In this document: one piece after another, positions 7,956 through 17,092 of the stretch | Layout of the letters: the number at the start of each line of letters is the position of its first letter | How positions within the stretch are numbered: position 1 is the first letter of the stretch | Assembly (NCBI RefSeq): GCF_900167185.1 | Contig: NZ_FUWM01000020.1 | Location: 1-60,789 of the forward strand | Source: Selenihalanaerobacter shriftii | GTDB taxonomy: Bacteria > Bacillota > Halanaerobiia > Halobacteroidales > Acetohalobiaceae | Length of the DNA stretch: 60,789 nucleotides | Direction of reading: 5' to 3' | The notes under the pieces: model-generated | What the model saw: only the letters and a program-made list of their open reading frames with translations | Database searches by the model: none | What the model was told of the DNA's origin: nothing | Translations under genes and position numbers: made by a program

Positions 7956-8364
7956 GCTAGTTATAAGGATTCTTTACTATTGGTGTGATGCCTATCACTT
8001 ATGTAAGGCATTATATCTTATTATAATAACGATATAACTATATTATTTTAAGACTTAGATTTGATTAAGGTGATTATAATAAATATATATAAATTATGCT
8101 TAGCGCCTTATTAAAATGGTTTTATTTGGAAACAATATCAAATAATACGATAACTATGTAATTATCTATCTTATATAGGAAATAAAAGAATAGTACTTAA
8201 TATATAAATTTAGTATTAAATTATGGACAAGCAACCTGATTTTAAATAAGTTTCCGTAAATATTATAATGCTATATTAAAGGACTTTATGTTGGATATGA
8301 CGAAAGCTATTGACGGGGAATTTATGTATAATTTTATGATTAGAATAGATAGGTGGTGGTCAAT
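7956..8364. other. Non-coding gap between tatA and mobB
   Basis: About 400 nt of AT-rich sequence without a believable ORF. A weak hairpin (ATGCCT 7988-7993 with AGGCAT 8006-8011) may end the tatA transcript, though its T tail is poor. A TTGACG at about 8310 may belong to a mobB promoter but lacks a clear -10. Nothing else recognised. Confidence 0.4.
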
Positions 8365-8859
8365 ATGATACCAGTAGTCTCTATGGTAGGTAATTCAGGT
8401 TCAGGAAAAACTACTTTTATTGAGCAATTAATACCTAAGATAAAAGAAAGAGGGTATAAAGTGGCAACTATTAAGCATGATGCTCATAATTTTGAGATAG
8501 ATAAACCAGGAAAAGATAGTTGGAAACATCGTCGAGCTGGTGCTGAAACAGTTGTGTTATCTTCACAGAATAAATTAGCTATGATTAGAGAATTAAAGAC
8601 AGAAGTTGATTTAGATCATATAATTGAGGATTATATAAGTGATGATATTGATTTAATTATAACTGAAGGATATAAAACAGGTAATAAGCCAAAAATTGAG
8701 ATATTTCGACCAGCGAAATTTTCTAAACCTTTATTTACATTAGATGATGAAGATATATTGATGATTATTGAGAATAAAGAGAATGATAAAAGTCAGTTTA
8801 ATAAAGAAGATATAAAACAAGTAGTAAATTTAATTGAAACTAAAGTAATAAGTAAGTAA
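8365..8859 (+). CDS. mobB: Molybdopterin-guanine dinucleotide biosynthesis protein MobB
   Basis: 164-aa P-loop GTP-binding protein that assists MobA in making bis-MGD. The Walker A motif is GNSGSGKTTFIEQL, followed by IKHDAHNFEID and DSWKHRRAGAE, both MobB-typical, and DLIITEGYK as the Walker B region with the family's TEGYK. The start at 8365 is preferred because GGTGGTGG is correctly spaced. It stands alone downstream of tatA but serves the same molybdoenzyme. Confidence 0.92.
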   Translation: MIPVVSMVGNSGSGKTTFIEQLIPKIKERGYKVATIKHDAHNFEIDKPGKDSWKHRRAGAETVVLSSQNKLAMIRELKTEVDLDHIIEDYISDDIDLIITEGYKTGNKPKIEIFRPAKFSKPLFTLDDEDILMIIENKENDKSQFNKEDIKQVVNLIETKVISK

Positions 8860-8937
8860 ATAATTAATTAATAGTAGTATGAAATTTGATTATTATTTAA
8901 ATTATTTTGTTATAATAAATAGAAGGAAGGGGAAAGT

Positions 8938-9465
8938 GTGTATAGCTATAAAAAGCTTCTATACTTAGCATTGTTAACTGCTTTAGCAGTAGTTTTACAC
9001 ATGGTTGAAGCTTTAATTCCTACTTCAATAATAGTCCCTGGAGCCAAATTAGGGTTATCAAATAGTATAATTCTATTAACATTAGTGTTGTTTGACTCTA
9101 AAGCTGGGTTTAAGGTATTATTATTAAGGATTATTATTTCATCATTATTAATAGGTACATTTATGACTACTAGTTTTTATTTAAGTCTAGCTGGTGGGTT
9201 GTTAAGTTTTAGTTTAATGGCTCTAGCTTACAAATATTTAAGTGATAAATTTAGTATAGTAGGGATTAGTTTATTAGGAGCTGTAGCCCATAATATAGGA
9301 CAGATAGTAACAGCTTATTTAGTTATAAATAATTGGGGGATATTCTATTATTTACCCTATTTGTTACTCTTTGCTTTGCCTACTGGAGTTTTTATAGGTT
9401 TAACTGTTATTCACTTAGAAAAATATTTAAGATTAAATTTTAAATTTACACAGGAATTTAATTAA
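8938..9465 (+). CDS. Gx transporter / heptaprenyl diphosphate synthase component I family membrane protein
   Basis: 175-aa integral membrane protein with about five hydrophobic segments. KLLYLALLTALAVVLHMVEALIP and the PGAKLGLSNSIIL loop are hallmarks of the family annotated as 'heptaprenyl diphosphate synthase component I' or Gx transporter. Its biochemical role is uncertain; the architecture resembles ECF transporter substrate-binding subunits, and family members often sit beside ApbE/FMN-binding genes. The GTG start follows GAAGGAAGGGG. It precedes maf and may be cotranscribed with the maf-radC-mre run. Confidence 0.75.
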   Translation: MYSYKKLLYLALLTALAVVLHMVEALIPTSIIVPGAKLGLSNSIILLTLVLFDSKAGFKVLLLRIIISSLLIGTFMTTSFYLSLAGGLLSFSLMALAYKYLSDKFSIVGISLLGAVAHNIGQIVTAYLVINNWGIFYYLPYLLLFALPTGVFIGLTVIHLEKYLRLNFKFTQEFN

Positions 9466-9519
9466 GAATAAAGAATTGAAATTAATAGTGGTTCTTTTAT
9501 AGTGGTTGGAGGAATGATA

Positions 9520-10095
9520 ATGAAAAAAGTAGTATTAGCATCTGCATCACCTAGAAGACAAGAATTATTAGAGCAGATTTATGTGAACTTTGTTACTATT
9601 CCTAGTAATGTAGACGAAACTAAAATTAATGGTGAGGATCCTATAGATTTAGTACAGAAACTGGCTTTAGCTAAAGCGGATGACGTGGCTAAAAGAGTTG
9701 GTAATAGTTTAGTTATTGGTGCTGATACTGTTGTAGTCTATAAAGATGAAGTATTAGGGAAACCTAATTCTAATGCAGAAGCTTATGAGATGCTTTCTAA
9801 GTTAAGAGAGACTGAACATCAGGTTATAACTGGATTTGCAATTATTGATACTAATACTTTAGAACAAAAGATAGATTATGAAATGACAAAAGTAATAATG
9901 AAAGATTTTACTGACCAAGATATATCAGACTATATCGCTACTGGTGAACCTATGGATAAAGCAGGTGGATATGCAATTCAAGAAAGAGGAGCTGTCTTTG
10001 TAGAAAAAATAGATGGTTCTTATTCTAATGTTGTTGGTTTACCGTTGTCTAAATTAGTTATTAACTGTAAAGAGTTAGGTTACCAAATAGTCTGA
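9520..10095 (+). CDS. maf: Maf family nucleoside triphosphate pyrophosphatase
   Basis: 191-aa house-cleaning enzyme hydrolysing modified or non-canonical NTPs (dTTP/UTP type) to NMP and PPi. Conserved blocks: ASASPRRQELL, VDETKING, GADTVVVYKDEVLGKP, ITGFAI and MDKAGGYAIQERGAVFVEKIDGSYSNVVGLP. The ATG at 9520 is preferred over the GTG at 9502 because GGAGG lies 7 nt before it. It ends with TGA, useful as evidence that TGA is a normal stop in this genome. maf next to radC and mreB is the classical Firmicute order. Confidence 0.93.
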   Translation: MKKVVLASASPRRQELLEQIYVNFVTIPSNVDETKINGEDPIDLVQKLALAKADDVAKRVGNSLVIGADTVVVYKDEVLGKPNSNAEAYEMLSKLRETEHQVITGFAIIDTNTLEQKIDYEMTKVIMKDFTDQDISDYIATGEPMDKAGGYAIQERGAVFVEKIDGSYSNVVGLPLSKLVINCKELGYQIV

Positions 10096-10102
10096 ATAAA
10101 GG

Positions 10103-10810
10103 TTGGTGACAAGTTTGGTTGAATGGAATTTGACAATTAAAGATTTACCGGAAGATGAAAGACCAAGAGAAAAATTACTTAAATTTGGCTCAAAGGCTAT
10201 GTCTACAGCAGAGTTATTAGCCTTAATTATTCGTACTGGAAGTAGAAGTGATACAGCTATAGAGTTGGCTAATAAATTATTAACTTATGCTGGGGGTTTA
10301 AAGTTTTTAAAAGACTTAAGTCTAGAAGAATTAAAAGAAATAAAAGGAATAGGTTTAGCTAAAGCTACTCAGATTAGTGCTACTGTTGAACTAGGTAGAA
10401 GAATTAGAATGGCTAGTTCTAAACAACGTGATGAAATTATTACTTCACCTCGAGATGTGGCTAATTTATTATTAGCTAAACTGTCATTTTTAGAACGAGA
10501 ACATTTTGTAACTGTATTATTGAATACAAAAAATAGAGTGATTACTATAGAAGAAATTTCAGTTGGAAGTTTAAATAGTTCTATAGTGCATCCCAGAGAG
10601 GTATTTAAGCCTGCTATTAGAAGGAATAGTGCTGCAATCATTTTGGCACATAATCATCCTAGCGGCAGTCTAGAACCTAGTTCTGAGGATATTAAGGTCA
10701 CTAATAGGTTACGAAAATCTGGAGAGATAATGGGAATTGAAATTTTAGACCATTTAATTGTTGGAAATGAAGAATATATTAGCCTTAAAGAAAAAGGTTA
10801 TTTCAAATAA
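10103..10810 (+). CDS. radC: RadC family JAB-domain protein
   Basis: 235-aa protein with an N-terminal helix-hairpin-helix-like half ([20 protein letters not shown]) and a C-terminal JAB/MPN metalloprotease-like domain bearing [28 protein letters not shown] and ILDHLIVG. Historically named a DNA-repair protein; its true role is unsettled. The start is uncertain: TTG 10103, GTG 10106 or TTG 10115 are all possible and there is no ATG. It lies 7 nt after maf and just upstream of mreB. Confidence 0.9.
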   Translation: MVTSLVEWNLTIKDLPEDERPREKLLKFGSKAMSTAELLALIIRTGSRSDTAIELANKLLTYAGGLKFLKDLSLEELKEIKGIGLAKATQISATVELGRRIRMASSKQRDEIITSPRDVANLLLAKLSFLEREHFVTVLLNTKNRVITIEEISVGSLNSSIVHPREVFKPAIRRNSAAIILAHNHPSGSLEPSSEDIKVTNRLRKSGEIMGIEILDHLIVGNEEYISLKEKGYFK

Positions 10811-10835
10811 GTTGGGAAGAAAGGAGCAACTAAAG

Positions 10836-11876
10836 ATGGTACTGAACTTTTTGACTGCACCATTTTCACGAGATATGGGAATAGATTTAGGAACAGCTAA
10901 TACATTGGTTTATATTAAAGGTAAAGGGGTTTTAATTACTGAGCCTTCAGTTGTGGCTATTAGAAAAGATAGTGATGAGGTTTTAAAAGTAGGAGATGAA
11001 GCTAAGCAAATGATTGGTAGAACTCCAGGTAATATAGTTGCCATTAGACCAATGAAAGATGGAGTTATTGCTAATTTTGAAATTACAGAAAAAATGTTAA
11101 GACATTTTATTACTAAGGCACATAAAAGAAAGAGATTAGTTAGGCCAAGAATTATTATTTGTGTTCCTTCAGGCGTAACTGAAGTAGAGAAACGGGCAGT
11201 GATTGATGCGGCTTTACATGCTGGTGCTAGGGAGGCTTATTTAATTGAAGAGCCGATGGCAGCAGCTATTGGAGCTGGATTACCTGTACACGAACCAACA
11301 GGTAATATGGTAGTAGATATTGGTGGTGGTACCACTGAAGTAGCTGTTATATCTTTAGGTGGAATAGTTACTAAACAATCTATTAGAATCGGTGGAGATG
11401 AGATGGATGAAGCGATTGTTAGTTATATAAAGAACAATTATAATCTGATGATAGGTGAGAGAACAGCAGAATCTGTTAAGATGGATATTGGTTCCGTATA
11501 TGATGTAGAGCAACAAGAAGAGGTGGATATTAGAGGTCGAGATTTAGTTAATGGTTTACCAAAAACAATTACAGTTACTACAGATGAGGTACAAGAAGCA
11601 TTAAGAGAACCAGTTGCCGATATAGTTAAAGCTGTGAAGAACACCTTAGAGAGTACTCCTCCAGAGCTATCTGCAGATATTATGGATAGAGGTATCATTA
11701 TGGCTGGTGGTGGTTCATTATTGACTGGATTGGATAAATTATTATGTGATAATACAGGAATGCCAGTATATTTAGCTGAAGACCCACTTAATTCTGTTGT
11801 GCATGGAACTGGTAAAGTTTTAGATGAATTAAATACTTTACGTGATGTTTTAATAAGTCCTAAGCGTTTATCTTAA
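10836..11876 (+). CDS. mreB: Rod shape-determining protein MreB
   Basis: Bacterial actin that guides lateral wall synthesis with MreC, MreD, RodA and PBP2. Actin-fold signatures: [18 protein letters not shown] (phosphate 1), [19 protein letters not shown] (phosphate 2) and [14 protein letters not shown] (adenosine). The start at ATG 10836 follows AAAGGAG and yields the usual N terminus ending the membrane-binding turn before MGIDLG; the open frame extends upstream into radC but without a better site. 346 aa, a standard length. Confidence 0.96.
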   Translation: MVLNFLTAPFSRDMGIDLGTANTLVYIKGKGVLITEPSVVAIRKDSDEVLKVGDEAKQMIGRTPGNIVAIRPMKDGVIANFEITEKMLRHFITKAHKRKRLVRPRIIICVPSGVTEVEKRAVIDAALHAGAREAYLIEEPMAAAIGAGLPVHEPTGNMVVDIGGGTTEVAVISLGGIVTKQSIRIGGDEMDEAIVSYIKNNYNLMIGERTAESVKMDIGSVYDVEQQEEVDIRGRDLVNGLPKTITVTTDEVQEALREPVADIVKAVKNTLESTPPELSADIMDRGIIMAGGGSLLTGLDKLLCDNTGMPVYLAEDPLNSVVHGTGKVLDELNTLRDVLISPKRLS

Positions 11877-11907
11877 AATAGAAAAGAATCAAAGTAGGTG
11901 GTTATTA

Positions 11908-12738
11908 TTGGCTAATTTATTCACAAAGCACAATCGGTTCATATCTATTCTAGTAATTTTAATTTTGATTTTAGTATTGGCTAATTTAGTTGGTAATGTC
12001 TTGCCTGATGGAGATTGGGGTGAAAGTTTAGTAATTGAGTTCGTTTCTCCTTTTTTAGCTGGAGTAAATATAATAAATGATAAAGTGACAGATACTTTTA
12101 ATGTTATATTTAATTATCGGCAGGTTAAACAGGAGAATACTTCATTAAGAAAAGAAGTGAAAAAATTAAGTTGGAAGGTTCAGCAGTTAAATGAAATCGC
12201 TAAAGAGAACAGTCGATTACGGAAATTACTTAATTTTAAAGAGCGAGAAGATTTTGAAATTGTAGGCGCTAAGGTAATTGGGAAAAGTGCTAGTAATTGG
12301 TCTCGAATAGTGACTATTAATCGAGGTAGTGAAGCTGGACTAGAACCGAAAATGTTAGCAGTTACTTATAATGGTTATTTAATAGGTAGAATCGAAAAGG
12401 TTACTGCTAATAATGCCCAAATTTTATTATTAAATGATCCTAATTTTGCTATTGGCGGACTGATTTCTAAAAATGAATCTCGTGAAATTGGAATAGTAAA
12501 TGGTACTTTAAGTCAGACAGAATTATTAGAGATGAATAAATTGCCATGGAATGCTGAAGTTAAAGCTGGAAATAAAGTGGTGACTTCGGGATTATCGAAA
12601 ATATATCCTAAAGGGATTTTAATTGGTAAAGTAAAAAAGTTAAAACCTGAAAACTATGGGTTGACTCGTGTAGCTATTATTAAACCTTTTGTTGATTTAA
12701 AAACTTTTGAAGAAGTCTTAGTAATTACTGATTTTTAA
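11908..12738 (+). CDS. mreC: Rod shape-determining protein MreC
   Basis: 276-aa bitopic protein: one transmembrane helix near residues 12-30, a coiled coil (about 70-110, RQVKQENTSLRKEVKKLSWKVQ...), then the beta-rich MreC domain (VIGKSASNWSRIVTINRGSEAGLEPKML, GLSKIYPKGILIGKV). It scaffolds PBP2 and MreD outside the membrane. It uses a TTG start preceded by AGGTGG. It lies 31 nt after mreB and 16 nt before mreD, in one operon. Confidence 0.94.
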   Translation: MANLFTKHNRFISILVILILILVLANLVGNVLPDGDWGESLVIEFVSPFLAGVNIINDKVTDTFNVIFNYRQVKQENTSLRKEVKKLSWKVQQLNEIAKENSRLRKLLNFKEREDFEIVGAKVIGKSASNWSRIVTINRGSEAGLEPKMLAVTYNGYLIGRIEKVTANNAQILLLNDPNFAIGGLISKNESREIGIVNGTLSQTELLEMNKLPWNAEVKAGNKVVTSGLSKIYPKGILIGKVKKLKPENYGLTRVAIIKPFVDLKTFEEVLVITDF

Positions 12739-12754
12739 TTCAGGAGGCGGGTAG

Positions 12755-13252
12755 ATGCAGTACCTAGTCTATTTTGTATTAATGTTAATTTCATTAGTTT
12801 TACAAATAACTATATTTGCTTTTTATCCAGTCTGGGGGGTAACTCCAGACTTGCTTTTAATTATAGTAATTAGTTCAGCATTGCTTAATGGTTATCGTAA
12901 AGGGGCTTATATAGGATTTTTCACAGGACTTATTCAAGATGTATTTTCAAGTGGATTATTTGGTAGTAATATAGTTATTAAATTAATCCTTGGTTATGCA
13001 TGTGGATTTTTACAAAAGAAGATATACCCTAAAAGCATTATTATTCCTGGACTTGTTATAACTGTATCTACTATTTTCAGTCAACTTTTAATGGTGATTT
13101 TAACTGATCATATTATGCTACAGGCTGAACTTTGGACTCGATTTAAAGAGGTTACACTTCCGTTAATTATTTATCATATTTTATTATCTCTATTTATTTA
13201 TCCTATGATGTATTACATTAAATATAAATTTTTAGATAATTATTTAAAATAG
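12755..13252 (+). CDS. mreD: Rod shape-determining protein MreD
   Basis: 165-aa polytopic membrane protein with about five hydrophobic helices. Family signs are WGVTPDLLLIIVISSALLNG and GFFTGLIQDVFSSGLFGSN, where the G-x-x-x-G-L-x-x-D is typical of MreD. It works in the elongasome with MreC and PBP2. Good AGGAGG site; placed between mreC and mrdA. Confidence 0.92.
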   Translation: MQYLVYFVLMLISLVLQITIFAFYPVWGVTPDLLLIIVISSALLNGYRKGAYIGFFTGLIQDVFSSGLFGSNIVIKLILGYACGFLQKKIYPKSIIIPGLVITVSTIFSQLLMVILTDHIMLQAELWTRFKEVTLPLIIYHILLSLFIYPMMYYIKYKFLDNYLK

Positions 13253-13267
13253 TAGGAGGAAATTGAG

Positions 13268-15124
13268 TTGGGTGTAGAAAATAAATTTAACCAACGTGTA
13301 AAGTATTTTGGAATAATAATTATTATTTTATTTGTAACCTTAATTGGGAGAAGTTTTTATTTGCAGATTATATTAGGCAATAAGTATCAGAAATTGGCTA
13401 ATGGAAATCGAATAGATATTAGAGATATTCAAGCGCCAAGAGGTAAGATTAAGACTAAAGACGGTAGAGTATTAGTCTCAAATCGTTTAGCATATACAGT
13501 TTCTATTATTCCCGAAAAGGCTCAAGAAGAATTAACTCTTACTTTAAAGAAGTTAGGAGAAATATTAAAGGTTAAACCAACCAAATTAAGAGATAAGATT
13601 GAAAAAAAGGGTAATCATAAAAGTGTAGTATTAAAAAGAGATATAAGCCAAGAAGAATTAGTGATTATTGAAGAAAGTAAAAGTGAATTACCAGGGGTAA
13701 TTATTGATAAATTGCCGGTTAGAGATTATGTTTATGGTCATTTCGCTAGTCATATGCTCGGCTATGTAGGTGAAATTTCTGCATCTCAATTAAAAGAATA
13801 TGAGCAGTTTGGTTATGAAACTAATGATATTGTAGGAAAAACTGGTTTGGAATTAGAATATGAAAGATATTTACAAGGTAAAGATGGTAGAAAACAAATA
13901 GAAGTAAATAATTTAGGTCAAAAAATTCGTGTTTTAGGGGTAGAACAACCTATTTCAGGTGATGATTTAGTTTTGAATATTGATTTTAAATTGCAAAAAA
14001 TTGTTGAGAAGAATCTTAAAAATGAATTAAAGAAGTTACGTCAAAAAGCAAAAGATAAGAATAGTGAAGAATCTCAAGGTCTACCAACTGGAGGAGCTGT
14101 TGTAGCTTTAAATCCTAATAATGGAAAAGTCTTAGCTTTGGCTAGTGCCCCAGATTATAATTTATCACTCTTTTCTGGTGGGATTTCAATTAAAAAATGG
14201 GAAGAATTAAATACTAATTCTTTACGTCCATTATTTAATAGAGCAATAAAAAGCGCTCCACCATCTGGGTCTATTTTTAAGTTAGTAACTGGAACGGCTG
14301 CTATTGAAGAGTTAGGTATAACTGCTAATAGTCAATTCTATGATCCTGGCTATTACAAAGTAGGTGGAATTAGATTTAATAATTGGTTAACAGGGGGACA
14401 AGGGAATTTAGATTTCATTGATGCTATTGCATTTTCTAATAATACTGTCTTTTATAAATTAGGCCATCGTTTATATAAGACAGATAAAGTATTATTACAA
14501 AAATATGCTAGAAATTATGGGTTAGGTCAAAAAACAGGTATCGATTTACCGAATGAAGCATCAGGTTTAGTTCCTGATCCTACTTGGAGAGAAAAAATAT
14601 TCAGCAAAAGAATTAATCAAATTTGGTTTCCGGGTTACACAATTAATCTTTCTATAGGTCAAGGGAACTTAAAGACTACTCCGGTTCAATTGGTCAATTT
14701 AGTATCTGCTGTGGCTAATGGAGGTACTATATATTCTCCACAGATAGTTGATAAAGTTATTAACAATCAAGGCAAGGTAGTTAAAAATTTCAAATCACAA
14801 ATTCTTAATAAATTAAATATTGAAAAGAAGACTTTTGAAATTTTACAGGAAGGAATGGTAGGAGTTACTAATTACGGAACTGCTGCCTATATGTTTAAAA
14901 AGTTACCATTTAAAGTAGCTGGTAAGACTGGAACGGCTCAGACCGGAGGTAATAGAAATAATCATGCTTGGTTTGCTGGTTATGCTCCAGCTGATAATCC
15001 ACAAGTAGCTATAGTTGTTTTTCTAGAACATGGTAATTCTAGTAGTAATACGTTGCCAATAGCCAAAAGAATTTTAGAAAGTTATTTAATTTCTAAAGCT
15101 AAACCTGCAAAAAATTCACAATAA
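13268..15124 (+). CDS. mrdA: Penicillin-binding protein 2 (elongation transpeptidase)
   Basis: 618-aa class B PBP that cross-links lateral peptidoglycan with RodA. N-terminal membrane helix (about 14-32), a pedestal domain with the R-G-x-I-like APRGKIKTKDGRVL, and a C-terminal transpeptidase domain. Catalytic motifs: S-x-x-K in PPSGSIFKL, S-x-N in FSNNTVF, and K-T-G in AGKTGTAQTGG. The TTG start follows TAGGAGG. It closes the mreBCD operon. Confidence 0.94.
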   Translation: MGVENKFNQRVKYFGIIIIILFVTLIGRSFYLQIILGNKYQKLANGNRIDIRDIQAPRGKIKTKDGRVLVSNRLAYTVSIIPEKAQEELTLTLKKLGEILKVKPTKLRDKIEKKGNHKSVVLKRDISQEELVIIEESKSELPGVIIDKLPVRDYVYGHFASHMLGYVGEISASQLKEYEQFGYETNDIVGKTGLELEYERYLQGKDGRKQIEVNNLGQKIRVLGVEQPISGDDLVLNIDFKLQKIVEKNLKNELKKLRQKAKDKNSEESQGLPTGGAVVALNPNNGKVLALASAPDYNLSLFSGGISIKKWEELNTNSLRPLFNRAIKSAPPSGSIFKLVTGTAAIEELGITANSQFYDPGYYKVGGIRFNNWLTGGQGNLDFIDAIAFSNNTVFYKLGHRLYKTDKVLLQKYARNYGLGQKTGIDLPNEASGLVPDPTWREKIFSKRINQIWFPGYTINLSIGQGNLKTTPVQLVNLVSAVANGGTIYSPQIVDKVINNQGKVVKNFKSQILNKLNIEKKTFEILQEGMVGVTNYGTAAYMFKKLPFKVAGKTGTAQTGGNRNNHAWFAGYAPADNPQVAIVVFLEHGNSSSNTLPIAKRILESYLISKAKPAKNSQ

Positions 15125-15229
15125 TATGCAAAAAAAGAATAATTTATAAATGAAAAAAAGGAAATGTAAATTTTTTCACGAAATAAATAAATATAATGAT
15201 GTTATTTTGGGCCAGGGGGAAGGTGGATT

Positions 15230-15856
15230 ATGCAGAAGGATAGAATTCTCTTTAAGTGGGATAAGGGGAGTTTAGTAATTGTTTTGGATGAAGATGTAGA
15301 GTTTGATTACTTAATTAAAGACTTAAAAGAGAAGGCGTCTAAAGCAGAGAATTTTTTTATAGATGCTAAAATAAAACTTGATATTGGTAAAAGAGAATTA
15401 AGTTCTAAACAGAAAGAGAGATTAATTAAACTTTTTACTTCTTTGCCTGGTTTATCAGTTATAGAGATTGTTAAAAATAGTCTTCCGGATAATCCAAAGG
15501 ACCATAAGAATGAAGATGAACCTGAAATTTCTACTTTATGGTTGGACAAGACTCTGCGTTCTGGCCAATCAATTGAGTATGATGGAAATATAATTATTCA
15601 AGGTGATGTTAATCCAGGAGCAGAAGTAGTAGCTAAAGGGGATATTATGGTGATGGGAACCTTTAGAGGAGTAGGACATGCTGGGGCTACTGGAAAAGAA
15701 GATGCTACAATTGCAGCTTTTAGACTACAGCCTACTCAATTAAGGATTGGGAATAAAATCTGTAGGTCTCCAGATGGAGAGATTAAGCATCCTAATAAAC
15801 CAGAGATTGCTCTAATTGAAGGTGGAGATATTCTTATTAAAGTTTTAAAAAATTAA
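15230..15856 (+). CDS. minC: Septum site-determining protein MinC
   Basis: 208-aa inhibitor of FtsZ ring assembly. The N-terminal half is the FtsZ-binding domain; the C-terminal half is the triangular beta-helix that binds MinD, recognised by the glycine-rich run GNIIIQGDVNPGAEVVAKGDIMVMGTFRGVGHAG and LRIGNKICRSPD. Together with minD and minE it forms a complete MinCDE oscillator. Confidence 0.93.
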   Translation: MQKDRILFKWDKGSLVIVLDEDVEFDYLIKDLKEKASKAENFFIDAKIKLDIGKRELSSKQKERLIKLFTSLPGLSVIEIVKNSLPDNPKDHKNEDEPEISTLWLDKTLRSGQSIEYDGNIIIQGDVNPGAEVVAKGDIMVMGTFRGVGHAGATGKEDATIAAFRLQPTQLRIGNKICRSPDGEIKHPNKPEIALIEGGDILIKVLKN

Positions 15857-15881
15857 TTAAGTTAAAAAGGGAGGATTATTT

Positions 15882-16676
15882 ATGGCCGGACAAGCATTAG
15901 TAATTACCTCAGGTAAAGGAGGAGTAGGAAAGACCACTACTACTGCCAACTTGGGGACAGGACTAGCTAAATTAGGTAAGAAAGTAGCTTTAATAGATGC
16001 TGATATAGGTTTAAGAAATTTAGATGTAGTTATGGGGTTAGAGAATAGAATTGTTTATGATATTGTGGACGTTGTAGAAGAGAATTGTAGGCTTGAACAG
16101 GCTTTAATTAAGGATAAAAGGTATAATAGTTTGACATTATTACCTGCAGCTCAAACCAGAGATAAAACTGCTGTTAATCCAGAACAAATGAAAGATTTAT
16201 GTATTGAGTTAAAGAAGGAATTCGATTATGTACTTATTGATTCTCCAGCAGGTATTGAGCAGGGCTTTAAGAATGCTATAGCAGGAGCTGATAGAGCTAT
16301 AATCGTGACTACTCCTGAAGTTTCTGCTGTTAGAGATGCTGACAGAATTATTGGTATGCTAGAGGCTGAAGGAGTCAAGGACCCAGAAGTAATCATTAAT
16401 AGAATCAGAATAGATATGGTTAAAAAAGGTAATATGATGGGGATTGATGATATGATTGAAATCTTAGCCATTAAGTTATTAGGAGTAGTACCTGATGATG
16501 AAGGAATTGTAGTTTCTACTAATAAAGGAGAACCAATTGTTTTAACTGCAAAAAGTACTCAAGCAGGTAAAGCATTTGAAAATATTGTTAGAAGAATTGA
16601 AGGAGAAGAAGTACCATTGATGCCTTTGGAGCAAGGGATAATGGATAAATTTAAAAGAATTATTGGTTTAGGATAA
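15882..16676 (+). CDS. minD: Septum site-determining ATPase MinD
   Basis: 264-aa ParA/MinD ATPase that recruits MinC to the membrane. The deviant Walker A is SGKGGVGKTTTTANLG; the switch regions IDADIGLRNLDVVMGLENR and DYVLIDSPAGIEQGF are typical. The C-terminal amphipathic tail (MDKFKRIIGL) is the membrane-targeting sequence. It follows minC by 25 nt with an AGGGAGG site. Confidence 0.96.
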   Translation: MAGQALVITSGKGGVGKTTTTANLGTGLAKLGKKVALIDADIGLRNLDVVMGLENRIVYDIVDVVEENCRLEQALIKDKRYNSLTLLPAAQTRDKTAVNPEQMKDLCIELKKEFDYVLIDSPAGIEQGFKNAIAGADRAIIVTTPEVSAVRDADRIIGMLEAEGVKDPEVIINRIRIDMVKKGNMMGIDDMIEILAIKLLGVVPDDEGIVVSTNKGEPIVLTAKSTQAGKAFENIVRRIEGEEVPLMPLEQGIMDKFKRIIGLG

Positions 16677-16696
16677 TTTAGGAGGAGGTATATTTA

Positions 16697-16966
16697 GTGT
16701 TAGAGAAAATTAAAAGTTTCTTTGGAGAAGGAACTGATAGTAAAGACTTAGCTAAAGAAAGATTAAAGTTAGTTTTAATTCATGACCGAATTAATATCTC
16801 TCCTGAACTATTAGAAGATATGGAAGCAGATTTAATTGAAGTTATTTCTAAATATGTTGAAATTGAACAAGAAAATTTAAATATAGATTTAGATAAAGAT
16901 AATGAAAGCATGGCATTAGTCGCTAATATTCCAGTGAAATCATTAAATAGAACTGTAAAAAAATAG
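16697..16966 (+). CDS. minE: Cell division topological specificity factor MinE
   Basis: 89-aa protein that stimulates MinD ATPase and drives pole-to-pole oscillation. The segment AKERLKLVLIHDRINISPELLEDMEADLIEVISKYVEIEQ is the anti-MinCD helix/strand plus dimer domain. The GTG start follows AGGAGGAGG. MinE is absent in Bacillus but common in diderm and clostridial lines, so it supports a cell type using oscillation rather than DivIVA anchoring. Confidence 0.92.
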   Translation: MLEKIKSFFGEGTDSKDLAKERLKLVLIHDRINISPELLEDMEADLIEVISKYVEIEQENLNIDLDKDNESMALVANIPVKSLNRTVKK

Positions 16967-16973
16967 TTAAATT

Positions 16974-17007
16974 AATCAGACCAGGATTTCCTGGTCTGAT
17001 TTTTTTG
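16974..17007 (+). terminator. Intrinsic terminator after minE
   Basis: Arms AATCAGACCAGG and CCTGGTCTGATT with loop ATTT, followed by seven Ts. It ends the min operon. Confidence 0.93.
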
Positions 17008-17092
17008 CCTAACAAGGTAGACTAGTTAGTTGAAGTAATATATAATCTATAATGAGGCCTTTAACTAGCTCGTTCGTTAGGAGGTAAAGAGC